The notes under the pieces: model-generated
Seen by the model: only the letters and a program-made list of their open reading frames with translations
What the model was told of the DNA's origin: nothing
Database searches by the model: none
Position numbers and translations under genes: made by a program
Part shown: piece by piece, positions 43,996 to 53,200 of the stretch
How positions within the stretch are numbered: the first letter of the stretch is position 1
How the letters are laid out: each line of letters starts with the position of its first letter
Assembly (NCBI RefSeq): GCF_029624125.1
Contig: NZ_JARSBN010000004.1
Coordinates: 124,001-188,000 of the forward strand
Reading direction: 5' to 3'
DNA length: 64,000 nt
From: Winogradskyella marincola
Lineage (GTDB): Bacteria; Bacteroidota; Bacteroidia; Flavobacteriales; Flavobacteriaceae

Positions 43996-44664
43996 TTATA
44001 AGAACCCTTTATCTCTTGCTTCTTGAAGCAATGTTTCATCTTTACCGTTCTCAACAGAAAATAATAACTTAAGTTGTTTTTTTCTTTTTTCTATTGCGCT
44101 GGTAGACAACGGAATATACTCGCTAAGACTTTTGGTTTTTATACCTTGAGACAAAAGATGTAAAATTTTTCTGTTAATATCATCTACGTAGATTTCGCTG
44201 GTAATGGTTTTCTTAACATAGTTGCTTACTGTGCTACTATAATAAGGAGGATATTTTAGTATTTGCTGAAAAGCATCTGCGAGTTCCATAGATGTTAAAT
44301 CACTTTTTATAAGAAAGCCATCTGGATTTATTTCTTTTATGATATTATGAATTCTAAAAGATTCATTAAACATTGTAAGAATAATAATTTTTGCGTCTGG
44401 CAGCACTCTTTTGGCTAATAGCGCTAAATCTTCGCCTGAAGCATACCTTCCATCTTCTGATGGTGGCAAACTAATATCAAAAAAACACACATCGTATGGT
44501 GTGCCTTTTGCTGCTCTGTTAATCATTAGTTGAGCAGTATCGCAATTATTAGCAGTATCAATAAGTAGGGTTTGATCTTCTTCTTTTGTGGCCATTAACA
44601 CATTTTGGTAACCTTCAATAATGATCGGATGATCATCTACCATTAGAATGTTAATATGTTTCAT
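43996..44664 (-). CDS. NarL/FixJ-type response regulator
   Basis: 222 residues. Receiver (1-130) with D10-D11, phospho-acceptor Asp63 in DVCFFDISLPPSE, and K in F-L-I-K-S-D. The C-terminal HTH (about 155-222) has LuxR-like spacing (DDINRKILHLLSQGIKTKSLSEYIPLSTSAIEKRKKQL) but a weaker LuxR signature, common in Bacteroidota. Partner kinase is 44750-46777, 85 bp upstream. A homopolymer of 14 T lies next to the stop. Confidence 0.9.
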   Translation of the reverse strand: MKHINILMVDDHPIIIEGYQNVLMATKEEDQTLLIDTANNCDTAQLMINRAAKGTPYDVCFFDISLPPSEDGRYASGEDLALLAKRVLPDAKIIILTMFNESFRIHNIIKEINPDGFLIKSDLTSMELADAFQQILKYPPYYSSTVSNYVKKTITSEIYVDDINRKILHLLSQGIKTKSLSEYIPLSTSAIEKRKKQLKLLFSVENGKDETLLQEARDKGFL

Positions 44665-44749
44665 CTGGTTATTTCTTCTTTTTAATAAGACAGATGCAAT
44701 TCATCACTACAAAACTTTATTTTGATACAAGGCTTTGCACTGATTCATG

Positions 44750-46777
44750 TCATGTCGATTGGTTAGTATAGGGAATCTTAACATTAACAGTTGTACCATT
44801 TCCAGATTGAGACGCAAAGGTGATTTTTCCATTAATCTCCTCTACACGAGAGGTCATATTTTTTAAACCAATGCCTTTTTTGCTTTTCGACGTATCGAAG
44901 CCTTCTCCATCATCAATGATATCTAGGCAAATTACATTTTTTTCTAAAGAAATACTAATTTTTATAGCTTTTGCATTAGCATGCTTGTATATATTTTGCA
45001 TGGACTCTTGAATGATTCTATAAATATTAATCTTAGTCTTATTTGATACAGAATCCCAACTAATGTCATCGGTATAATTAAACTCGTAAGTAAGATCGTA
45101 AGCCTTGGTTTGATTTTCTATAAGTTCTGAAACAATATCCATAAATCCAGATCCAGAGACAAAGTCTGTATTTAACTCATGCGATATCTTACGTATATCT
45201 TCTTCTATGGTTTTTAACTGGCTAATATAATTAGCTCTCGCCATCATAGCTTCTTTACCATCCTTAAAGTTAATACTGTCTAAACTCAATCGTGTACCAA
45301 ACAATCTACCTAAAACACCATCATGCAACTCTTTAGAAACTCTTATTTTCTCTTTTGCTCTTGCCTCATCTACCTTATCCTGTTGGCTTAGCATTAAGTT
45401 ATAGATATCTTCATTGGCTTTTTGTTGTACTTGAATAAGCTTAAGCTTTCTATTCTTAGAGCGCTGAGAAATAACCAAATACACTAAAACTGCTGTAAAC
45501 AAGAGACCTGCTGAAAGAATTAGTAAATAAAGGTTTTCTCTGGTAATTTGTTTATTCTCTGCTTCGAGTTGATCTGCACCATATTTAATTCTTGCAAATT
45601 TATTTCTAACAGATCTTTCAACTTTTAAAAGACTATCGCTTAACCTTATATGCTCTTCTAAATAAGACTTACTAACATCTCCATTTGTTAATCCAGAAAG
45701 AATAATCATGGACTCCAAATACAATTCTACTATAGGAATATCTTTTGAAATTTTATAACTCTCTTCTGCATACTTTAAAGCAGAACTTCTCTTATCATTA
45801 GCTTTATAGAACTTTGCAAGATCTATTGAAGCTGCCAATTTGGTATAAGGGTCATTTATACTATCGGCTACCTTTAATGCTTTTAGAAAATCATCTTCTA
45901 AAGATTGATAATCATAATCTCCTTTTAAGAATCTTGTAAAAGCATAATTCTCTAAAATTAGGGAGTAAAAAACAATGTTTTCGCTTTTTAATTTTGGATC
46001 ATTTAGTAACTCTCTATATATATCTAAAGCTCTGGAATAATCACCTTTCTCTCTGTAAGGAAGTGCTAAATTATTCATAGACTCCAAGTAATATTTATAC
46101 TCATTCTTAAGCCTTTTAGATATTTCCAGCGCCTGTTTATGGTACTCTATAGAATCATCATAATTTTCTAATTTATTTGAAACACTACCTAAAAGATTTA
46201 GAACTAAATATTTATCTAAGTTGTATTTACTGTCATTTATAGCATTAAAAATTTTTAAAGCTTCAACAGCATTTTGTTCACTTCCTAAATAATCTTTTTC
46301 GTTGTCCTGTAAAACCGCAATACTGTATATTATTTCTGCCTTTTCCTTTAAATTTTTTAAAACATCAAAGTACTTTAAAGCTTCAACAAAATAACGGTAA
46401 GCATTAGTATTATCATCCTCTATCTGATAGTAGTACCAGCCTAAGTTTTTATTAGTGTATGCTAATGCATTAGAATCTTTGAGTTTAATAGCTTGCTCTA
46501 AATTAACTAAGCTAACTTCTTTAAACCGATCAAACTCGCCATTTATTAAATATGAATATGCTAAATTTCTACCGGCTGACAGTATTATTGAATCGTTTTT
46601 GGTGTCTTCAGCAAAATCACTAGCTACTTTTGCATACTTTAGCCGATCTTCTAAAGATTGAGATTTACTCTTTGATAATTCTTGATAATAACTTAAAGAA
46701 TCTAAAAGTTTACTATTTGATTGCGCATACAACTGAACAAAAAAAAGTGCAAAAATTATAAATAAAAGTCGTTTCAA
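44750..46777 (-). CDS. TPR-type sensor histidine kinase (HisKA_3)
   Basis: 675 residues with a signal peptide (cut after LYAQ), about ten TPR-like helices in the periplasm (25-400), one membrane helix (about 415-437), then a cytoplasmic coiled coil, HisKA_3 with KELHDGVLGRLFG (His near 484) and HATPase_c with IIQESMQNIYKHANA and GIGLKNMTSRV. This is the common Flavobacteriia kinase paired with NarL-type regulators. The ligand is unknown. Confidence 0.92.
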   Translation of the reverse strand: MKRLLFIIFALFFVQLYAQSNSKLLDSLSYYQELSKSKSQSLEDRLKYAKVASDFAEDTKNDSIILSAGRNLAYSYLINGEFDRFKEVSLVNLEQAIKLKDSNALAYTNKNLGWYYYQIEDDNTNAYRYFVEALKYFDVLKNLKEKAEIIYSIAVLQDNEKDYLGSEQNAVEALKIFNAINDSKYNLDKYLVLNLLGSVSNKLENYDDSIEYHKQALEISKRLKNEYKYYLESMNNLALPYREKGDYSRALDIYRELLNDPKLKSENIVFYSLILENYAFTRFLKGDYDYQSLEDDFLKALKVADSINDPYTKLAASIDLAKFYKANDKRSSALKYAEESYKISKDIPIVELYLESMIILSGLTNGDVSKSYLEEHIRLSDSLLKVERSVRNKFARIKYGADQLEAENKQITRENLYLLILSAGLLFTAVLVYLVISQRSKNRKLKLIQVQQKANEDIYNLMLSQQDKVDEARAKEKIRVSKELHDGVLGRLFGTRLSLDSINFKDGKEAMMARANYISQLKTIEEDIRKISHELNTDFVSGSGFMDIVSELIENQTKAYDLTYEFNYTDDISWDSVSNKTKINIYRIIQESMQNIYKHANAKAIKISISLEKNVICLDIIDDGEGFDTSKSKKGIGLKNMTSRVEEINGKITFASQSGNGTTVNVKIPYTNQST

Positions 46778-46859
46778 GTATTTTTATTTGTGATTGACAA
46801 TCAAATTTAGAATAAATTTTTCTTAAAATATTAAAAACACTTTTTATTGTAAAAAAACT

Positions 46860-46887
46860 AAGCCCATGTTGCAGTAACATGGGCTTT
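46860..46887 (-). terminator. Terminator of the 57-residue secreted peptide gene
   Basis: AAAGCCCATGTTAC-TG-CAACATGGGCTT on the minus strand, then TAGTTTTTTTA; 22 bp after the stop at 46910. Confidence 0.85.
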
Positions 46888-46909
46888 GTATTCTTTATTA
46901 TTAAAAATA

Positions 46910-47083
46910 TTAACCTTGCTCAGGCATTTTAATTTCTTTTTTTCCTTCATGTGCCAATAAATCAATTTTTGTTGGCTGATGAATATTTGTTTTTTCAGCA
47001 GTTTCATTTTTATCTGATTGTACACCAGATACAGTTAACATTGCTACAGCTAATAAAGCTAAGGTAATTTTCAGGGTTTTCAT
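46910..47083 (-). CDS. Small secreted protein, unknown
   Basis: The start is taken at the ATG of MKTLKITLALL (47083); an in-frame ATG three codons upstream would give MII before it. 57 residues: a signal peptide (about 1-22) and a charged remainder ending EGKKEIKMPEQG. No family is recognised. It has a strong terminator and a long upstream region (over 200 bp) with a possible LytTR-type promoter at 47303, which suggests regulated expression. Confidence 0.7.
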   Translation of the reverse strand: MKTLKITLALLAVAMLTVSGVQSDKNETAEKTNIHQPTKIDLLAHEGKKEIKMPEQG

Positions 47084-47092
47084 AATTATCAA

Positions 47093-47302
47093 TTTAGGGT
47101 TTAATAGTCAATATTATAATAGTGTAACGAAAAACGCTACGATGAGGGAAGGGAATGGATAATTAACTATTGTAGGTTTTTTTGAACCTAAATTGTACTA
47201 AAATAAAACGAGGGACGTTTTAGTTAAAAAACTTTAAGTTTTAAAGTCGAATGGATAATTAAATGTCCTAGATAAGTGATTTTAAGGGCTTAAAAAGGAC
47301 TA
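47093..47302 (-). other. Long leader or second short unit
   Basis: This stretch between the -7 element at 47303 and the small secreted gene has no reading frame. It contains an AT-rich stem ACTTTAA-GTT-TTAAAGT (47231-47247) followed on the minus strand by six T, and AAAACG-AGGGA-CGTTTT (47205-47221). The first could end a transcript of about 70 nt, like the orphan units near 24.5 kb, or these hairpins belong to a structured leader. Confidence 0.35.
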
Positions 47303-47376
47303 CAAATATAATATTCTTTTAGATTCTTGCAAATAATTCATCGATAAAATTACACTTTTATTCGATTAAGTGCGTT
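47303..47376 (-). promoter_or_regulatory. Candidate LytTR-type promoter upstream of small secreted gene
   Basis: CAAATATA (47303-47310), a perfect complement of TAnnTTTG, is 33 bp from a copy with G at 47343 (TCGATAAAATT), and the next copy has G at 47364 (TCGATTAAGTGC), 21 bp on. The words match the consensus only in the CGA part, but phase and distance agree with the other arrays. Another lone word, GTCGAATGG, is at 47246. Confidence 0.45.
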
Positions 47377-47417
47377 TTATTGAATTAAAAACCCACAGAA
47401 ATCATAAAAAAATTCAT

Positions 47418-47858
47418 CTATAACGTACAAAAAAAGTCTAGCTTTCTTAAATGAAAATCTGACGTTATTCTCTTTTTTAATTTATCTACAGTTAAAGGCT
47501 TACTAATATAACCTGAGCATAGCGCTTCATTTTTTGCTTTAATTATATCCTTTGCACTAGTTGATGATGACAACATATAGGTTTTTGTCTTTTTTAACTT
47601 TGATGCGTTCAACTTCTCAAATTCTTTAAGAAATTCGAACCCATTCATTTGTGGCATATTTATATCTAAAAAAATAATATCTGGCACTACACAAACTTCT
47701 AAATGTGGTTTTAACTCCATAAGTTTAAAATAGCTTAAAGCACTAAAGCCACTGGTAAACGTTTTTATATGGAGCTTACTGTTATACTTTTCAAGTATTT
47801 TTTGACTAACAAATAAATCTATTTTATTATCATCTATTAAAATTACATTCTTAATCAT
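47418..47858 (-). CDS. Stand-alone response regulator receiver
   Basis: 146 residues, receiver only. Acidic D9-D10, phospho-acceptor Asp65 in IIFLDINMPQMNGFEFL, S-S in MLSSST and K in ISKPL. It is the last gene of a set with the PAS kinase (15 bp) and the STAS-like protein. It has no output domain, so it probably feeds another protein. Confidence 0.88.
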   Translation of the reverse strand: MIKNVILIDDNKIDLFVSQKILEKYNSKLHIKTFTSGFSALSYFKLMELKPHLEVCVVPDIIFLDINMPQMNGFEFLKEFEKLNASKLKKTKTYMLSSSTSAKDIIKAKNEALCSGYISKPLTVDKLKKRITSDFHLRKLDFFCTL

Positions 47859-47872
47859 GGCGTAGGATTTTT

Positions 47873-49699
47873 TTATGTTATTGGTAAAGCCACCTCAAAG
47901 CAGGTGCCTTTTCCTAACTCACTAGATACTTTTATATCTCCACTAAGATCTTCAACTATATTTTTTACGATATACAGCCCAAGACCATTTCCGTTTACTA
48001 AATCGCTATTAACTCTGTAGTAGAGATTAAAAATTTTGCTAATATCTTTTTTAGAAATACCCACTCCATTATCCTCTACAATTAACTCTATTCTATCACT
48101 ATATTGTGAGAATTGAATTCTTACGCGTGGCATATGCTCACTGCTTACTGGCTTACTGTAGCTAATTGCATTTTGAATTAAATTTTGAAACAACGAAGAC
48201 AATAACTCTTTATTAGAAAAAAAGATATTAGTTTGATTAATGTCTATCTGAAATTGGATTGAAGAAAAATTCTTCATTCCATTTAAAGTTTGAAAAGTGC
48301 CTTCAACTATTTTAGAAAAATCAATTGCACTCAGCTCTTCTTTTTTATTAGAAATCACTGATGCTAATGCTAAATTATCAGACAAGACTCTTCCTCGTTC
48401 TAAAGTTGAGTCTAGCATGTTTACTAATAATTTAACCTTATCATTTATTGGTTCTTCCTTTATTAAGTTTAACAAACCTTCTGCAGAAGTAAAAGGCGCT
48501 TTAAGGTCGTGGGCAGACCTGTAAAGAAATAATTCTAAATCTTTTTTCTTTTGTTTTAACTTCTTTTCTAAGTTTCTACGCTTTGAAATATCTAATAACA
48601 TTGCACAAAAGAAACCCTTCTTACCATTTTGGTAATAAGACAAAGAAAACTCAACAGGAAAGGCTTTACCTCCTTTTTTTACACCTGTCATTATTAAGTT
48701 TTTCTCCTTGTAAGAATCGTAATAAAGTTTTTTTCCTCTAAGAAATCTACGAAGGTTAGATTTATCTTTTTGGGTTGAGAATAAAACTTCTAGATGATTA
48801 CCTATCACTTCTTCTTTATTATAACCAAAAGCAATCTCTGCACCTTTATTCCAATCTGTTATTATACCATCTTTATCTGTTAGTACTAAACTTTCTTTTT
48901 GTGTAGATTTAAAAACAGTATGATACTTATCTAAATTAGGCTTCTTTTCTGTAGCTGTGTTTATTACATCAAAGTATTTTTTAACCGAAAGTTTTACATA
49001 CTCTACAGATTCCTTGTTATTAAATACAGGACTAATAGTAAGTGTAAAAAAGGTATTGGTTCCTGATGGAGACAACTCAGTAATTTTAACTTTACTTACC
49101 CTTTTGTTTGTAAAAACAGAATCAATATGCTTTTTAATCTCATTGTTGTATCTAGGATTCAAAATCTCATAAATTGAAATCCCTAAACCATCAATACCAT
49201 TGTTTACATTTATAATATCTCCTTCTCGATTAACCGAGTATATTGTTTGGTTAGCATCATGAGAAAAAGACTTTAAAACCTGCTCCTGGTCGTGCTTACT
49301 TAATCTGTTTGTTTTCCATTGCGACAAAACATCTTGATATAAGACTATATGTTCAATTATTACACCTCTTTCATCCTTTACTGGTAATATTACAGTATCT
49401 AGATAATATGTGATTTTATTTTTCTCATATGGCAATATGCCTTTCCAAACCATTCCTTTTTTAATGGTTTTCCACAACTCTTTATATTGCTCACCAGAAT
49501 GAAGATGCGACTCTATAATCTTTAAAGATTCTCCAATAATTTTTTCTTTTGTCAATTCCATAAATTCACAAAAACAATCACTTGCATGTGTAATTCTCCC
49601 ATACCTATCGGTTATGGAAACCATAGAATTTTCTCCCACAACCAAAAGATGGTTGTTCTTGTACCTCTTTAAAAGCTCTTGCTTAAAATCTTGTCCCAT
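47873..49699 (-). CDS. PAS-domain histidine kinase
   Basis: 608 residues, cytoplasmic. Three PAS domains (about 15-130, 145-250 and 265-375, the last with GIITDWNKGAEIAFGYNKEE), HisKA with YRSAHDLKAPFTSAEG (His near 395) and HATPase_c with NLIQNAISYSKP, DNGVGI and GNGLGLYIVKN. The start overlaps the end of the STAS-like gene by 17 bp, and the receiver gene follows by 15 bp. Likely a three-gene signalling unit. Confidence 0.9.
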   Translation of the reverse strand: MGQDFKQELLKRYKNNHLLVVGENSMVSITDRYGRITHASDCFCEFMELTKEKIIGESLKIIESHLHSGEQYKELWKTIKKGMVWKGILPYEKNKITYYLDTVILPVKDERGVIIEHIVLYQDVLSQWKTNRLSKHDQEQVLKSFSHDANQTIYSVNREGDIINVNNGIDGLGISIYEILNPRYNNEIKKHIDSVFTNKRVSKVKITELSPSGTNTFFTLTISPVFNNKESVEYVKLSVKKYFDVINTATEKKPNLDKYHTVFKSTQKESLVLTDKDGIITDWNKGAEIAFGYNKEEVIGNHLEVLFSTQKDKSNLRRFLRGKKLYYDSYKEKNLIMTGVKKGGKAFPVEFSLSYYQNGKKGFFCAMLLDISKRRNLEKKLKQKKKDLELFLYRSAHDLKAPFTSAEGLLNLIKEEPINDKVKLLVNMLDSTLERGRVLSDNLALASVISNKKEELSAIDFSKIVEGTFQTLNGMKNFSSIQFQIDINQTNIFFSNKELLSSLFQNLIQNAISYSKPVSSEHMPRVRIQFSQYSDRIELIVEDNGVGISKKDISKIFNLYYRVNSDLVNGNGLGLYIVKNIVEDLSGDIKVSSELGKGTCFEVALPIT

Positions 49700-50111
49700 A
49701 ATAATTATCTTTTGATTGTAAGCAATACTCTAAAGCGCTATCAAGATTATCGAAAAATTGAAATGGCGTTTTTGGCTCAAACAGTCTTTTGTAAGAACTA
49801 ATTGATAATTTTGAATTAATTGAATTAATTACATAAGCTTCTGAAAGTCTTATACTTTTTAGATAAGGACTGTTTGCAAACAGTTCTGCTGCTTTTATTG
49901 TGAAGTTTCCGAATGAGTTTCTAATATCTATAAGAAATGGCATTATTTGCCCATTGGTAAGCTCTTTTATAATTTCTATATACCTCTCTACCTGACCACT
50001 AGTTAATTTATGGTGAATATCTCTGTTGTTAAACTCACAAAAAAGCACACCTTCTTTTGTCCAAAATTTGGCCTTTTCATATTCAAATACTATAAAACTT
50101 TCCATTGACAT
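49683..50111 (-). CDS. SpoIIAA/STAS-like protein (DUF7793-type)
   Basis: 142 residues. The fold pattern is that of a SpoIIAA-like or DUF7793 protein: strand VLFCEFNNRDIHHK, helix, strand IMPFLIDIRNSFGNFTIKAAEL, helix, then SAYVINS-like strand. It lacks a D-S-S-G loop. Its gene precedes and overlaps a kinase gene. Proteins of this type are common next to kinases in Flavobacteriia, with unknown function. Confidence 0.65.
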   Translation of the reverse strand: MSMESFIVFEYEKAKFWTKEGVLFCEFNNRDIHHKLTSGQVERYIEIIKELTNGQIMPFLIDIRNSFGNFTIKAAELFANSPYLKSIRLSEAYVINSINSKLSISSYKRLFEPKTPFQFFDNLDSALEYCLQSKDNYYGTRF

Positions 50112-50230
50112 TGTTTTGACATTTTTTTCATGCCAATACTTATGCCAAAAGCTATAATGCGTTTGAAATTATTTTGTAAAATGCTGAAATAGTGGCTCTT
50201 AAATTTCACATTAAGAAAAATAGAAAAAAA

Positions 50231-50290
50231 CACACTCACGGAATACCGTTGATTATTTAAGAAAAAACAGTTAATCAGCGGATAGCCGTG
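50231..50290 (-). terminator. Long hairpin after the sigma-54 activator gene
   Basis: On the minus strand CACGGCTATCCGCTGATTAA pairs imperfectly with the reverse complement TTAATCAAC..GGTATTCCGTG over about 18 bp, with a loop containing six T, followed by AGTGTGTTTTTTTC. It starts at the stop codon (50292), so it probably ends the transcript. Confidence 0.6.
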
Positions 50291-50291
50291 A

Positions 50292-53200
50292 CTACTCTGG
50301 TCTTTTGATTCCCAGCTTTTTCATTCGATCTCTCAACGTACTAGGTTTTATATCTAAGAGCTTACTTGCTCCATCTTCACCATCAATCTTCCAATTGGTT
50401 TTTTTGAGAATTTTTATAATATGTGCTCTTTGAGCTTCATCTAGAGTAAATACTGTTGATGATATTAACTTCTCCTCTGAGGATTCTGGAGAAGACTCAA
50501 ACGTAGGTATAGACAACATCTCATTATTAGAAAGAATAACAGCTCTTTCTATTAAATTTTCGAGTTCTCTTATATTTCCTGGCCATGCATAGGTTTGCAT
50601 GTTTCGCTTTGTGGTTTCTGGTATGTATTTTATGCTCTTACTATATTCTTTACTGAATTTATTGACGAAATGCTCTATTAAAATAGGAATATCCTCCACT
50701 CGCTCTCGTAATGGTGGCACATGAATTGGAAAAACATTAATTCTAAAATAAAGATCTTCTCTAAAATTTTTATTACTTATCTCTGCTTTAAGATCTTTGT
50801 TTGTAGCTGTAATAATTCTTATATCAACCTTTTGTGTTTCAACACCACCAACCTGCTCAACTTCAGACTCTTGAATTGCTCTTAATAATTTGGGCTGCAT
50901 CTCTATTGGCATTTCACCAATTTCATCTAAAAACAGTGTTCCTCCATCAGCTAACTGAAACTTACCTAGTTTATCATTTATTGCTCCTGTAAATGCACCT
51001 TTTTTATGCCCAAACAACTCACTCTCTATTAATTCCTTGGGTATAGCCGCACAGTTAACCTTAATTAAAGGCTTGTTTTTTCTTGGGCTTATGTTATGAA
51101 TTGCTCTTGCTAACAACTCTTTTCCTGTTCCCGATTCACCTAACAACAAAACAGTTGCATCTGTTACAGCAACCCTTTCTACCTCAGTTAAAACCTTACT
51201 AAAAGCCACACTACCATAAACCATTTCTTCATAATTAAAAACAAGACCGATCTCCTCTCTTAAATACACGTTCTCTTGCTCTAACTCTTTTTTTAGTTTA
51301 TTTAATTCAGTATTTACTTTTAAGAGTTTATCATTTGCTTCAATTAATTTGTTTTCTGCCAACTTGCGCTCAGTACTTTCTATCATTAATGAGACGACAT
51401 TTACTATGGATGCCGCAAAATTCTCTTCTTCTGGTGTAAAAACCCTTTTTTCACCCGAGTTTTCAAAACTAATTATACCATAATTAGACTCTCTTCCATA
51501 AATCACCAAATCTAACCTGGATGTTATATTGTATGGTACAAAATATTCTTCTGCAAATGCCTTAGTTACCGAGTCCTTAACAACGTCTTTTATGTTTATT
51601 AAACTCTTATTTTCAAATGCTTTAAAATATTCTGGATAATCGTCTTTAGTTATTACAAGACCATTTTCGTCATAATGATTCTCTTTAGCATTGTAGTAGA
51701 GCTTACTTAACAGCTCTGAATTATCATTCTGATATTGCCAAACAGTAACTCTACCTACATTTAAGGCTTTTGCAGAAACCGTTACGATTTCTTTTAAAGC
51801 AGCTTCAAAATCTTCGCCCACCAAGCCTACCAGCTTCATTATTGTTCGTTTTCTCTGTAAAGCGATAGCTGCATTATCCTTAAGCATTTTATCTGCTTTT
51901 ACACGGTCTGTGATATCCATGACAGTAGAGAAATACCCTATTTTTTTTCCTTGATTATCTTTTATACTAGATATCTCAACAGATATAGGAAAACGGTGGC
52001 CTTTTTTATGAACGTAAACACTCTCAAACTTTCCATTTAGGGTTCCTGCTTTTAGTTTATCGTACCTTAAATCTACCAAATCCCTTATTTCGGGTGGCGA
52101 GAAAGGAAATGGCCTCTGCATTCCTACCAATTCCTTTTCTGTATAACCCAACATATTACAAAATGCTGGATTAACTTGTATTATTTTAGCATCTAAATCA
52201 ATTACAGCCATACCATCATGCATGGTATTTATTAGCATAGATGAAAATTCGTTTTCTAATTTCAACTTATTTTCGGCCTCTTTTCTTTCTTGAGACTCTA
52301 CACAAAGCGAAACTATATTAGCAATAGAAGAAGCAAACTCCTCATCTTCTGCACTCCAAATCTTTTTAGATCCAATATGCTCAAAACAAATTATACCATA
52401 AGTGCCTTTAGCGCCTTGCACAAAAACATCCATCATAGATGTTATTCCTAAAGGATCTAAGTAACTCTCTGTAAACTCTTTGGTAACCTTATCTTTTCTT
52501 GCATCATTAGCCCTTATGGTTTTATACTTTTTTAAGGCTTTAAAATAATTTGGATAATCTTTAGCTTTTAATCTTAGATGATTACCGTGTGTATTATCCT
52601 TAAGACTATATACATTTTGACAATGAATCTCGGTATGATCTTCGTTTAGACTCCAAACACTGACTCTGGCCACATTTAGTATTTTTGCAGACATCGAAGT
52701 TATCTCCTTAAATACCTTATCTAAATCATCACCAACTAATGATGCCAGTTTTAAAATAGCTTCTTTACGTTCTGTAGATTTTTTTGCTTTATCCTCTAAT
52801 GTTTTTTTAAGCTTAATGTCCTGAGAGATATCTTTCATTGTGCCAAATAGCGCAATAGCCTCCCCTTTATCATTCTTTATATTTCCGGTTGCAAATGATG
52901 CTGTAAAATGCTCTCCGTTTTTTCTTATAAACTCAAATTGAAACGGAGGTATATCACCTTTGGAAATGCTTTTGTTTTTCTTCTCTATTTCAGCAAAGTC
53001 TTCGAGTCTGGCAAATGGATAGGGCAAATCTAAACCTATTAATTCTTCTTTAGAATATCCAAGTATTTTGCAAGTAGAATCGTTAACCATAAGTATCTTA
53101 CCTTCTAGATTAACAATAATCAATCCTTCTTGCAGTGATGCCATCAACTCTTCTGTAAATTTCTTTTCTTTCAGAAGTTTTTTTTCTGATTTATCTAATT

